The translations under genes and the position numbers were made by a program. A DNA stretch of 64,000 nucleotides from Cepaea nemoralis (taxonomy: Eukaryota; Mollusca; Gastropoda; Stylommatophora; Helicidae). Shown in pieces: positions 55,030-64,000 of the stretch. The number at the start of each line of letters is the position of its first letter. Positions within the stretch are counted from its first letter, which is position 1. The stretch is taken from NCBI GenBank assembly GCA_014155875.1, contig JACEFZ010026865.1, positions 698,501 to 762,500 of the forward strand. The letters run 5' to 3'. The notes below the pieces were generated by a model. It saw only the letters and a program-made list of their open reading frames with translations, did not search any database and was not told where the DNA came from.

Positions 55030-55330
55030 TGCTGAAATTGAGGCAATCAAGATAGCAACAGAGAAATTACTAAATACCAGCCATGGTACACAACCTGTGG
55101 TGCTATTGACAGATGCAAAATCAGTACTCGAGGCGCTCCTGTCTGGGAAATTGCCAGTACTAAGGACACTACTTTCTGAACTTAGCAGTCAGCATAAGGT
55201 CACCATACAGTGGATACCATCCCACTGTGGAGTACCCGGAAACGACAGAGCTGATCGATTGGCTAAGGAAGGAGCAAAGAAGAACAGCCTGATGTGCCCG
55301 TTACATACCACCAAAAGAAAAGAATGATCA
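55030..55330 (+). pseudogene. LINE RNase H, rest of domain
   Basis: In a second frame: YDAEIEAIKIATEK (catalytic Glu), VVLLTDAKSVLEAL (Asp), VTIQWIPSHCGVPGNDRADR then LAKEGA (His and last Asp). All four catalytic acidic positions are present across frames. Another frameshift near 55290. Confidence 0.88.
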
Positions 55331-55659
55331 AATCAGTCAGAAAGCCACCAAAACCTGCTCAAGATGACTACCACATTATGGACAGACCAGAACAAGTCAT
55401 TATTCTGCGCCTCAGAACAGGACACAATAGATTACGCAACCACATGTATACAAAATTCAAGATTGGTGAAACAGCCATGTGCACATGTGGATTGGCGTCG
55501 CAGACAGCAGAGCACATACTCCAAGACTGCCCAAAATACAACATATCTAGGCAAACCTTCTGGCCTAGAGAGACGACAGTGGAAGATAAACTCTATGGAC
55601 CACTGTGTGAACTGAAAAAAACAGTTCAATTCATGCAAGAGACGACATTGCAGATATAG
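55294..55659 (+). pseudogene. LINE ORF2 C-terminal domain
   Basis: 121 codons: ILRLRTGHNRLRNHMYTKF, then a Cys/His motif MCTCGLASQTAEHILQDCP (C-x-C...H-x4-C), typical of the C-terminus of RNase H LINEs. Stop at 55657-55659, followed by the short 3' UTR. Confidence 0.88.
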
Positions 55660-55690
55660 ACATATTTCAAGCGAACGAAAGAAGAAGAAG

Positions 55691-56000
55691 AACTGCACGA
55701 CAACGCCTACCCTGATACGGCTGCGCATTCTATATATACACTACATGCTCTGAAGTTTGAGGTCTTGAAACATTTTGCATACAGTCCAGACTTGGCGCAT
55801 GAGACTTTCACTTGTTTGGACGCTTCACAGAACATTTACGGGGTCCCAGGTTTGTCCTAGGTTGGCTGATGACAACGGGGTGATGGAGGTGGTGCAAAAT
55901 TGGTTTAAGGCCACGCCCAAAAACTGTTCCCTAGAAGGCATCAACAGACTAGTGGACAGGGCGGGACCAAGTGTGTCAATGGGCAGGGGGACAATGTTGA
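55691..56000 (+). pseudogene. Mariner transposase, C-terminal fragment
   Basis: LHDNAYPDTAAHSIYTLHAL, FEVLKHFAYSPDLA, then in another frame ADDNGVMEVVQNWFKATPKN and LEGINRLVDR. HDNA carries the second catalytic Asp and YSPDLA leads to the third. Frameshifts and stops; the LINE insertion removed it from its N-terminus. Confidence 0.85.
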
Positions 56001-56074
56001 GACATAATACACATAAAATGTCTGGTTCGCGCTAGCGTAACATTTTCTTGTTACTTGATGGCTTTCATTCGGGC

Positions 56075-56740
56075 GCTCGCGCTTGCATGTGTGTGTGTGT
56101 GTGTGTGTGTTGTGTGTGTGTGTGTATGTGTGGTGTGTGTGTTAAGTTGAGTGAGTTGAGTGAGTCGAGTTGGTGAGTTTAGTGAGTGAGTTTAGTGAGT
56201 GAGTTTAGGTGAGGGAGTGGAGTGAGTGAGTGGAGTGAGTTGGTGAATCGAGTGGAGTGGTTAGTGAGTGAGTGAGTGATGAGTGAGTGAGTGAATGGAG
56301 TGAGTGAGTGAGTGAGTCGAGTGAGTGTATGGAGTGAGTGAGTGGAGTGAGTGAGTGAGTGAGTGAGTCGAGTGAGTGTGTGGAGTGAGTGAGTGGAGTG
56401 GAGTGAGTGAGTGAGTGAGGATTTATTGAGGAGTGAGCGAGGAGTGAGTGAGTTGAGTGAATGAGTGAGTCGAATCAGTGAGTCGAGTGAGTGAGTGGAG
56501 TCGAGTTGGTCGAGTCAGTCGGGTCGAATTGTCGAGTCAGTCGAGTTGAGTTAGTCGAGGTGAGCCGAGTGAGTTGAGGTGAGACGAGTGGGTTGAGTTG
56601 AGGCGAGTTAGTTGAGTTAAGTCTAGTGAGTTGAGGTGAGTTGAGTCGAGTGAGTTGAGTTGAATGAAAGAGTGAGTGAGTGAGTGAGTTAGTGAATTGA
56701 GTCGAATAAGTGAGTTGAGTCAGTCAGTCAGTCAGCGAGT
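56075..56740 (+). repeat. (TG)n then degenerate (GAGT)n array
   Basis: (TG)n at 56088-56140, then gagtgagtgagtggagtgag-type units with gtcgagt variants to about 56735. It starts at the mariner 3' end. Confidence 0.95.
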
Positions 56741-56944
56741 TGCGTCTCTTACTGTCCCATCTAGTGACACTACTGCATCTTCTAAAGTTGCTGTTTTCAC
56801 ATCCATCGATCTTCCAGTCATTGTTGTCACTCGATGAGTGAGGTATTGGATGTACTTCACACCTGTCTCTGATCAATATGACGCTGCTGTTACTCTCAGT
56901 ACATAGTTGCAGACCCAGATCATAGTTTGGTGTACTCTGCGTTC

Positions 56945-57376
56945 CTCATCTACAAGCACTGTAGGTCTATCATCTACAAGCACTGTAGGTCTGTCATCTG
57001 CAAGTACTGTAGGTCTGCCATCAACAAGTACTGAAGCTCTGTCATCTACGTGTACTGTAGGTCTGTCATCTACAAGTACTGTAGCTCTGCCATCAACAAA
57101 TACTGTAGGTCTATCATCTACAAGTACTGTAGATCTGTCATTTGCAAGTAATGTAGGTCTATCATCTACAAGTACTGTAGATCTGTCATACACGCGAACT
57201 GTAGGTCTTTCATACGCAAGAACTGTAGGTCTTTCATACTCAAGAACTGTAGGTCTTTCATACACAAGAACTGTAGGTCTTTCACGCACAAGAACTGTAG
57301 GTCTTTCATACACAAGAACTGTACGTCTTTCATACACAAGAACTGTAGGTCTTTCATCTACAAGTACTAAGGTCTT
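56945..57376 (+). repeat. 24-bp minisatellite, open on both strands
   Basis: About 18 units of tctacaagtactgtaggtct then atca. As 24 = 8 codons, frames stay open (171 codons +, 154 -: T-V-L-V-x-x-R-P type). No splice sites tie it to the ZP gene. Confidence 0.93.
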
Positions 57377-57378
57377 TC

Positions 57379-57590
57379 ATAGGATATCGCAGTCAACCCC
57401 AGCATTTTGTGGATGTGTGTGATTTCTTGGCAAGTTCACGTTAAGCATTTTGTCATTGCTTTGTGAACGACCGGCACTCATACCATTGTATGAAACAACG
57501 CAAGGTTGTCTGCTTTCAAATCGCCTGCAGCTGTGTTTGGAACGCTGTATGCGGCCTTGCGAATTGCGTTCGTAATACCTTCGTCACAGC
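57379..57590 (-). mobile_element. SINE family B (minus)
   Basis: Tail ggatatcgcagtcaacccca then the body ttgtctgctttcaaatcgcc and gtgtttggaacgctgtatgc. It directly follows the 24-bp array. Confidence 0.78.
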
Positions 57591-57713
57591 CCTGGCAAAC
57601 TACACATGACAAACTACTGAACGTAAAATGCTTTAAAAAATCAATCGTGGGTTGATAGCAACGCTCTGCAAAGATCATGCAACATTAGTATAATGTATTA
57701 GCAAAACAATCAC

Positions 57714-57938
57714 CTTGAGAATTATCAGCGCAGTTGTAAGAATATTGCCCCCCAGAACCACAGCTGCAGTTTCCAGTTTCCAGACTGCACGGTTTACCAT
57801 TACAATCGTTAGCATCTCGTCTGCAGTCGAATCCGAAGTTTGGGTTTTTTCCCTGTGGCGCAGTGGGTGTTGTCCCATTGTTAGTGGGTGGAGATGTAAC
57901 GTCGGTATTATTGCTTGTGCTTGAGTTGTTACTTTGAC
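57714..57938 (-). CDS. EGF/ZP-domain membrane protein, first recognised exon (linker plus EGF-like)
   Basis: 225-nt symmetrical phase 1-1 exon: acceptor ...ttttcctccctag|GTCAAAG (strong pyrimidine tract), donor TCTCAAG|gtgatt. It encodes an Asn/Ser/Thr/Pro-rich linker (NNSSTSNNTDVTSPPTNNG), likely heavily glycosylated. Then come DCRRDANDCNGKPCSLETGN and CSCGSGGQYSYNC, a six-Cys EGF-like domain with CSC in place of the usual C-x-C. Earlier exons of the gene must exist since the start is phase 1 and no initiation codon fits; none was found between here and the window end. Confidence 0.88.
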
Positions 57939-58064
57939 CTAGGGAGGAAAAGACCAAACCAGGACTTATATTAACATGTACGGGATGAAAGATCAGTGTG
58001 TTGAATTAGTAAATTGAACTATTTTTGTTTCGTTGTGTCCGTGTGACGATTTGTAAGCAAGTAA

Positions 58065-58142
58065 ATTGAACTACCTCTTTAACGGCAAACTACCTCTTTA
58101 ACGGCAAACTACCTCTTTAACGGCAAACTACTTCTTTAAAAG
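58065..58142 (+). repeat. 22-bp tandem repeat, about 4 copies
   Basis: ctacctctttaacggcaaa units. Confidence 0.9.
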
Positions 58143-58231
58143 TTCCTAATTCGCCTAAAGACTGATCATCGTAAGACAAGGACAGACATTAACATTAGCT
58201 GCGAACAGCTATCTTTGCTTTATTGACTACT

Positions 58232-58452
58232 AGCTGACCCGGCCTGGCTTCGCCCAGTCCCTGGTGGGGAGCATCTCATTTAATTCATATAAGTAGTCAT
58301 ATAAGTTCCCGTTCCCGTTACCGACTGTCTGTCTGTCTGTCTGCCTGTCTGTCTGTCTGTCTGACCCGGCCCGGCATCGCCCAGTCCTTGGTGGGGAGCA
58401 TCTCATTTAATTCAGATAAGTAGTCATATAAGTTCCCGTTCCCGTTACCGAC

Positions 58453-58489
<37 letters not shown>

Positions 58490-58579
58490 GACCCGGCCCG
58501 GCATCGCCCAGTCCTTGGTGGGGAGCATCTCATTTAATTCATATAAGTAGTCATATAAGTTCCCGTTCCCGTTACCGAC

Positions 58580-58612
<33 letters not shown>

Positions 58613-58984
58613 GACCCGGCCCGGCATCGCCCAGTCCTTGGTGGGGAGCATCTAATTTAATTCAGATAAGTAGTCATATAAGTTCCCGTTCCCGTTACCG
58701 ACTGTCTGTCTGTCTGTCTGTCTGTCTGTCTGCCTGTCTGTCTGTCTGTCTGTCTGACCCGGCCCGGCTTCGCCCAGCTCCTGATGGGGAGCATCTAATT
58801 TAATTCATATAAGTTCCCGTTCCCGACTATCTGTCTGTCTGTCTGTCTGTCTGTCCTTCCCTCTCTGTCTGTCTGTCTGTCTGCCTGTCTGTCTGTCTGT
58901 CTGTTTGTCTGACCCGGCCCGGCTTCGCCCAGCTCCTGATGGGGAGCATCTCATTTAATTCATATAAGTTCCCGTTCCCGACTA

Positions 58985-59022
<38 letters not shown>

Positions 59023-59068
59023 CCTCCCTCTCTGTCTGTCTGTCTGTCTGTCTGCCTGTCTGTCTAAT
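58232..59068 (+). repeat. Array of six GCCCGG heads separated by (CTGT)n
   Basis: Six head modules (starts near 58236, 58371, 58490, 58611, 58757, 58912), each followed by ataagttcccgttcccg and a CTGT run. No body or tail module is attached, so it is a head-only satellite. Confidence 0.88.
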
Positions 59069-59204
59069 CATTTATTGGTTGCGGTTAGAACAACCTTAGA
59101 TAAACGAAGACCAACTTACAAAAAGCATTAGAAAGAGCACTTGAAAGATCTTTACATATTCCCCCAACAATTAACTTGGGTAAATGGAGCAGCGGCAGCA
59201 GCAG
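59069..59204. other. Short non-repetitive spacer
   Basis: No gene recognised. Confidence 0.4.
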
Positions 59205-60945
59205 AAGAAGAAGAAAAAGGAGGAGTAGGAGGAAGGAGGAGGAAGAGGGTGGAGGAGGGAGGAGGAGGAGGGAGGAAGAGATAGACGGAGAGAGGAGGAG
59301 GAGGGAGGAGTAGGGAGGAATAGGAGGGAGGAGGAGGGAGGAGGAGGAGAGAGTAGGAGGAGGGAGGAGGCGGAGGGAGCAGGAAGAGGGAGGAAGAGGG
59401 AGGAGGAGGAGGAGGAGGAGAAGGAGGAGGGAGGAGGAAGAGGGAGGAGGAGGGAGAAGGAGGGAGGAGGAGAACGCAGGAGGAGGAGGGAGGAGGAGGA
59501 GAGGGAGGAGGAGGGAAAGGGAGGAGGAGGGAAGAGGAGGAGAGAGTGGGAGAAGGAGGAGGCGGAGGGAGAAGGAAGAGGGAGGAAGAGGGAGGAGGAA
59601 GAGGGAGAAGGAGGAGGGAGGAGAAGGAGGGAAGAGGATGAGGGGGAGGAGGAGGAAGAGGGAGGAGGAGGAATGTGAAGGGAGGAGGAGGAGGAGGTAG
59701 AGGGAGGAGGAGGAGGAGGAGAGAGAGGAGGAGAGAGGAGGAGGAGGAGGAGGAAGAGGGAGGAGGAGGAAGAGGGAGGAGGAGGAATGTGAAGGGAGGA
59801 GGAGGGAGGAGGTAGAGGGAGGAGGAGGAGGAGGGAGGAGGAGAATGGAGGAGGAGGGATGAGGAGGAGAGGGAGGAGGAGGAAGGAGGAGGGGAGGAGG
59901 ATGGAGGAAGAAGGAGGAGGGAGGAGGGGAGGAGGAGGGGTAGGAGGGGGAGGAGGAGAAGGGAGGAGGAGGGCGAAGGAGGAAGGAAGAGGAGGGCGAG
60001 GAGGTAGGAGGAGGAGGAAGAGGGAGGAGGAGGGAGGAGGAAGAGAGTGGAGGAGGAGGAGGAGGGAGGAAGAGATAGGCGGAGAGAGGAGGAGGAGGGA
60101 GGAGGAGGAGTAAGGAGGAATAGGAGGGAGGAGGAGGGAGGAGGAGGGATTAAGAGAAGGAGGGGGGAAAGGGGAGAAGGAGGAGGGAGGAGGAGGAGGA
60201 GGAGGAGAGGGAGGAGGAGGAGAGGAAGGAGGAGGGAGGAGGAGGAGGAGGAGGAAGAGGAGGAGGGAGGAGGGAGGGGAGGAGGAGGGAGAAGAGGAGG
60301 AGGAGGAGGAGGAGGGAGGAGGGTGGAGGAGGAGGAGGAGGAGGAGGGAGGAGGAGGGAGAGGAGGAGGAGGGGAGAGGAGAGAGGAGGAGGAGGGAGGA
60401 GGTGGAGGGAGAAGGAGGAGGGAGGAAGAGGTAGAAGGAGGAGGGAGAAGGAGGAGGGGGAGGAGGTGGAGGAGGAGGAATGATGAGGAGGGAGGAGGAG
60501 GAAGAGGGATGTGGAGGAAGGGAGGAGGAGGAGAGGGAGGTAGAGGGAGGAGGTAGAGGGAGGAAAAGGGAGGAGGGAGGAGGAGAGAGGAGGAGGAGGA
60601 GAAGGGAGTAGGAGGGAGGAGAAGGGAGGAGGAGAGGGAGGAGGAGGGAGAAGGGAGGGGGAGAAGGAGGAGGGAGAGGGAGAGGGAGGAGGTAGAGGGA
60701 GGAGGAAGAGGAGGAGGGTGGAGGGAGGAGGTAGAGGGAGGAGGAGGGAGGAGGTAGAGGGAGGACGAGGGAGGAGGCGGAGGGAGGAGGAGGGAGGAGG
60801 AGGGGAGAGGAAGAGGGAGAAGGAAGAGGGAGAGGAGGAGGAGGGGAGGAGGTAGAGGGAGGAGGAAGAGGAGGAGGGTGGAGGGAGGAGGTAGAGGGAG
60901 GAGGAGGGGAGGAGGTAGAGGCAGGAGGAGAAGAGAGGAGGAGGG
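59205..60945 (+). repeat. (GGA)n array, ~1.74 kb
   Basis: GGAGGA/GGAGAA units with higher blocks such as ggaggaggtagagggagg. The 600-codon Ser/Pro/Leu frames on the minus strand and Glu/Gly/Arg frames on the plus strand are artefacts of a triplet period. Confidence 0.97.
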
Positions 60946-61304
60946 AGTTCGCCATTCCGAATTCATACTCGTCTAGGTTCTGTGATTTCGGTCCTTCCAT
61001 TGATTGTTCTTCCCTTCTACACGACTGTAGATAACTTCCTTACACATAAAAAGATGAATTGTTATTGATATTGCCGTGGCATGGAGGCATATATATCAGC
61101 AGCAGAGTTGAACGCCTACGCCAGCCGGCACGGCACTTGATGATGATGATGATTGCCGTGTGACGATTCTGTGTAGTCACGTCATTTTCTTCCCTTTCCC
61201 TAGCGTTTTGGTTCGGGGATTCTTTCATCATCATCATCATATATTTACGTACGTATTTTGGGAATGGGAGGAGGGAGGAGGAGGAAGAAGAAAAAAAAAT
61301 ACGA
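60946..61304. other. No gene recognised; two (ATC/GAT) runs
   Basis: Contains (gat)n at 61139-61151 and (atc)n at 61226-61240. cagccggcacggcacttgat near 61120 resembles the ggcatggcac end of LINE A. Confidence 0.4.
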
Positions 61305-61437
61305 CAGTGGGCTGCACTGGAATGAAAGGAAGGCGTGTAGAAAATTTCATCTCAATCGGATGGGCCGTTCGCGAGCGCATAAAGGACATACGGACAGACA
61401 GACAGACAGACGGAGATCGCAATTTATATATAAGATA
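61305..61437 (+). mobile_element. GCCCGG-headed element, tail module only
   Basis: gaaaatttcatctcaatcgg, atgggccgttcgcgagcgca, (GACA)n and ttatatataagat. It is joined directly to a LINE at 61438. Confidence 0.82.
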
Positions 61438-62271
61438 CAAAGGCTTTTGATAGAGTTAGACATGTCAACATGGTGGATATGCTTGCAGATCTACAAATTG
61501 ATGGGAAAGACATTAGACTTATAAAAAACATATATTGGAAACAACAAGCGGCCATAAGGATTGATAATGAAGTGGGACAATATCAGCCTATTAAGAGAGG
61601 TGTTAGGCAGGGATGTGTAATGTCTCCGGATCTTTTTTTTTTCCCTATACAGTGAAAATATTTTCAGAAATGTAGAGGATATAATTGGAATCAGCATTGG
61701 AGGACGAAACATCAATAACATCAGATATGCAGATGATACAGTATTGATTGCAGACAATGCGCAGGATCTGCAACAATTAGCAGATGCGGTTGTTGTACAC
61801 AGTGAGCAACTGGGGTTAGAATTAAATTGTAAAAAGACACAGGTTATGGTAGTCACTAGAAAGAACGAAATATCGCAATGTAATATACAAGTAAATGGGA
61901 CTATTCTTCAACAAGTGAATCGATACAATTATCTCGGAACAGTCATAACATCTGATGGGAGATGCCTTGAAGAGATCAGAACAAGGATCGCCATGGCGAA
62001 AGTAGCCTTTAGCAAGATGAAAAACATTCTGACTAATAAAATGATGTCAATTGAAACGAGAAAAATAGTGTTGAGGGGATACATAGAGCCTGTTCTTTTG
62101 TATGGATGTGAAACTTGGACAATGAGCAGTCAAGTTGAAAAACATCTGATGGCTGCAGAAATGTGGTTTCTGAGGAAAATGCAAAGAATATCATGGACAG
62201 ACAGAAAAACCAATGACCAAGTATTACAGGAGACAAATGACAATCGTAAATTGATTAGAGAAATTAGACGT
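61438..62271 (+). mobile_element. RTE-like LINE family A, left part of an interrupted copy
   Basis: RT blocks across two or three frames: KAFDRVRHVNMVDML, IKRGVRQGCVMSPDLF, then (after a frameshift near 61650) IRYADDTVLIADNAQD, LELNCKKTQVMVVTRK, YLGTVITSDGRC, VLLYGCETWTMSS and WFLRKMQRISWTD. It includes the catalytic YADD. It breaks at 62271 at a 10-bp duplication and resumes at 62970. Confidence 0.88.
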
Positions 62272-62969
62272 CTCATCTCATCTCATCATGTTCCTCTTGT
62301 ACCTTGCGGTGTCGAGGTGAAGTATAAACTTCGTGAGAGTGCCCGGTTATGGGCTTCGTATATCGACATTCCCATGGATTCTGTTATTCCCTCAGTCCAA
62401 CGTTTACGTGGTCGGCCTCTTCCTCTGTTTCCATCTGGTCTGTACATCATTGCTTGTTGTGGCATGCTGTTGACTGGTAGCCTACTTGCATGGCCAAACC
62501 ATTTGACTTGCTGCTTTCTAATAAAATCTAGAGCAGCTTTAACCCCTACTTTAGTCCTGATTTCTTCATTTCTGATCTTATCTCTTCTTGATACGTTGAG
62601 TATTCTTCTCAGAAACCTCATTTCTGTTGTTGTGATTTTTCTTTTCTCTTTTCTGGTCAGTCCGTTTATACTTCTTGGTTTTTCTACGAGCAGTATGAAG
62701 ATCCCCTGCCGGCTTGCTAAGCCAGTCGCAGGTGTAGGACACTAATCTGACCACAGGGAGCCCATCCCCTATGGCGAGCCATAGCCCCGTTAGCCCATGA
62801 CCTCTTGGTCATGGTTGCCCGGTCTGCACCACTTGGGGGTGGGGGTTGACTTGTGTAGTCTGCGGGTCATCGGCAGGCTACTAATTTTCGCTCTTCACCC
62901 CTCCTGGGAGAGGCTAGCCGATCCTAACCCTGCTGGCTGCAGGGCCAGGCGCATTCCACACCTTACAGG
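62272..62969 (-). mobile_element. Composite non-autonomous LINE B inserted in LINE A
   Basis: 698-bp insert flanked by aattagacgt (62262-62271 and 62970-62979). On the minus strand: a GC-rich non-coding head (62969-62680, cacaagtcaacccccacccc...), then a coding part with MRFLRRILNVSRRDKIRNEE, QQVKWFGHASRLPVNSMP and GRGRPRKRW, ending in (atgag)n. Head plus RT C-terminus without the RT core suggests an internally deleted element. Confidence 0.82.
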
Positions 62970-63208
62970 AATTAGACGTAGACAGTCAAAATTTTTTTGA
63001 TATGTTATGAGAAGAAATGGACTGGAGAACTTAGTGACAACTGGCATGATCGAAAGGAACAGACCAAGAGGAAGACCGAGAGGAAAATACCTGGATGGCT
63101 TGGCCACATGGCATGGACGAGACAGGAACACTGAGCTGATCTACGACTCTGGTGATCGAGTGAAATGACGAGTCATGATCGCCCACGCTTACCGGCATGG
63201 CACATGAT
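62970..63208 (+). mobile_element. RTE-like LINE family A, right part
   Basis: Resumes after the duplication: MRRNGLENLVTTG, RGRPRGKYLDGLATWHG, ending caccggcatggcacatga then (ttga)n at 63207-63222. Same 3' end as 15180-15206. Confidence 0.85.
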
Positions 63209-63319
63209 TGATTGATTGATTGAAATTGAACGATTTGATTTATTTCGTTGTGTCCTGCACTGCAACACACATTGCATTCATTACAGACTCAAGGAGCATG
63301 CTTTAGCAAGGTGGAGAAA

Positions 63320-63640
63320 GGAATGTTTCGTGTGGAATGGCTTTCCTCGCTTCAGGGGTCACAGATTGTGAGAACTGTTTGGATTTTTGCCCTGGCCATG
63401 CGGGGGTGCGGGGGAATTAACAGGCTGATAGACTAGCAGGGAATGCACCTCTTAGTGGTAGATTACCTAGGGACAATGTAGAGGTGGTCGAGCGCCGGTG
63501 GGACCAGGTGGAGAAGGCGGGGAAACAGATTGAGAACCCGTAGGTGGAAAGAATGATATTGCGGGGGGTCTGCAGGCGTTCTGGAAGAATCTCAAAGCTG
63601 AGAAGGAAGACCAAGAGAACGTTCAATTTAGATAACGGTG
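63320..63640 (+). mobile_element. Retroelement RNase H fragment, frameshifted
   Basis: The plus strand has FCPGHAGVRGN, then (stop) QADRLAGNAPLSGRLPRDNV: the same RNase H tail motif (P-G-H-A-G-V...ADRLA) as 51059-51530 on the other strand. Confidence 0.7.
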
Positions 63641-64000
63641 GGAACAGTTAGTAGTAGACTCTTCGCTGGCTGTTGAACGAGGGGACCAAGCGTGTGTGTG
63701 AATAACCTGAGTGCAGTGATCTCGTTTCTTAGCTCAACTCAAATCTACACAGTAACGTTACGTGTTATTTGAAAGAAGTGACCTTTGTTCTTCCACAAGT
63801 AGCATACGTTGGCCTGGTGGTCTTCGGTTCTAATCTCAGCGAGAAGGATTGTATCCAGTGATCTGGGTTCCCAGGTCAATCCCGGGTACATCTGGTGCTA
63901 GGAAATATCTGGGGAAGTGAAGATGGCCGACATACCAACTACAGCATCCCTGATCTGTCCTTACACTGTGACTAGACTTCTGTTTCATAACTCTACAACT
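63641..64000. other. No gene recognised
   Basis: ggaagtgaagatggccgaca near 63915 resembles ggaagtgaagctggccgccg at 20499-20518, so a dispersed repeat probably occupies the end of the window. Confidence 0.4.

Larger units (their letters stand above)
52680..55690 (+). mobile_element. Jockey/I-group LINE with RNase H, 5'-truncated
   Basis: About 3 kb: linker, RT, RNase H, CCHC-like C-terminal domain, and a 3' end caagcgaacgaaagaagaag with a (GAA)n tail. It lies inside the mariner element, immediately before the transposase LHDNA motif. At least four frameshifts make it inactive. Second and third 3' ends of the same family are at 22262-22780. Confidence 0.88.
52253..56073 (+). mobile_element. 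Mariner-family DNA transposon remnant, split by a SINE and a LINE
   Basis: 5' end tacgagggaaagtcattaag then taacggga (52253-52280) and an inverted 3' counterpart ttgttacttgatggctttca ttcggg (56049-56073). Between them lie a SINE B tail (52325), a LINE (52680-55690) and the transposase C-terminus (55691-56000). The 5' half of the transposase is not recognisable. Confidence 0.8.

Noticed and set aside
59152..61000. 600-codon Ser/Pro/Leu-rich frames on the minus strand
   Set aside because: Both come from the (GGA)n array; a triplet period keeps all frames open, and no start context, splice sites or non-repetitive domain is present.

Overview
Animal (metazoan) nuclear DNA, repeat-dense and intron-rich. 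GT-AG introns, a CUB domain, an EGF plus zona pellucida (ZP) membrane protein and the mix of LINEs, tRNA-derived SINEs, mariner and Ty3/gypsy elements all point to an invertebrate. I cannot fix the phylum from the sequence; a lophotrochozoan such as a mollusc is only an impression. There is no prokaryotic gene organisation, and most long open frames are artefacts of tandem repeats or pieces of retroelements.

Host genes. Two genes run tail to tail. On the + strand, two phase-compatible exons (1414-1658 and 4923-5036) encode a CUB domain ending at a stop codon. On the - strand, ten exons spread over about 42 kb (57938 down to 16144) join with fully matching intron phases. They encode the C-terminal ~510 residues of a type I membrane protein: an Asn/Ser/Thr-rich linker with an EGF-like domain, a second EGF-like domain, a complete ZP module (ZP-N then ZP-C), a dibasic furin-type cleavage site, a transmembrane helix and a short cytoplasmic tail. 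The 5' end of this gene lies beyond what I can find, possibly outside the window. A frameshifted duplicate of one ZP exon sits in the next intron.

Mobile DNA. The gene's introns are filled with elements. The best preserved is an 8.07-kb Ty3/gypsy LTR retrotransposon (42571-50637) with two 610-bp LTRs, TG...CA ends, a 5-bp target duplication and a tRNA-Leu-type primer site. Its integrase lies upstream of reverse transcriptase, the Gmr1-type order, and it carries two large in-frame deletions. Other elements are a mariner remnant (52253-56073) containing an inserted RNase H-bearing LINE; several RTE-like LINE pieces, one interrupted by a second element with a 10-bp target duplication; at least four tRNA-derived SINE families, two sharing one 3' tail; foldback hairpins; and a many-copy GCCCGG-headed element linked to (ACAG/CTGT)n tracts.

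Tandem repeats. 1-14.5 kb is dominated by minisatellites (27, 20, 29, 62, 58, 34, 31 and 28 bp units), some with higher-order periodicity. Later come long (TTC)n, (AG)n, (TCC)n, (GGA)n, (GAGT)n and CCAA-type tracts. Several grow out of identifiable element tails or abut exon splice sites.
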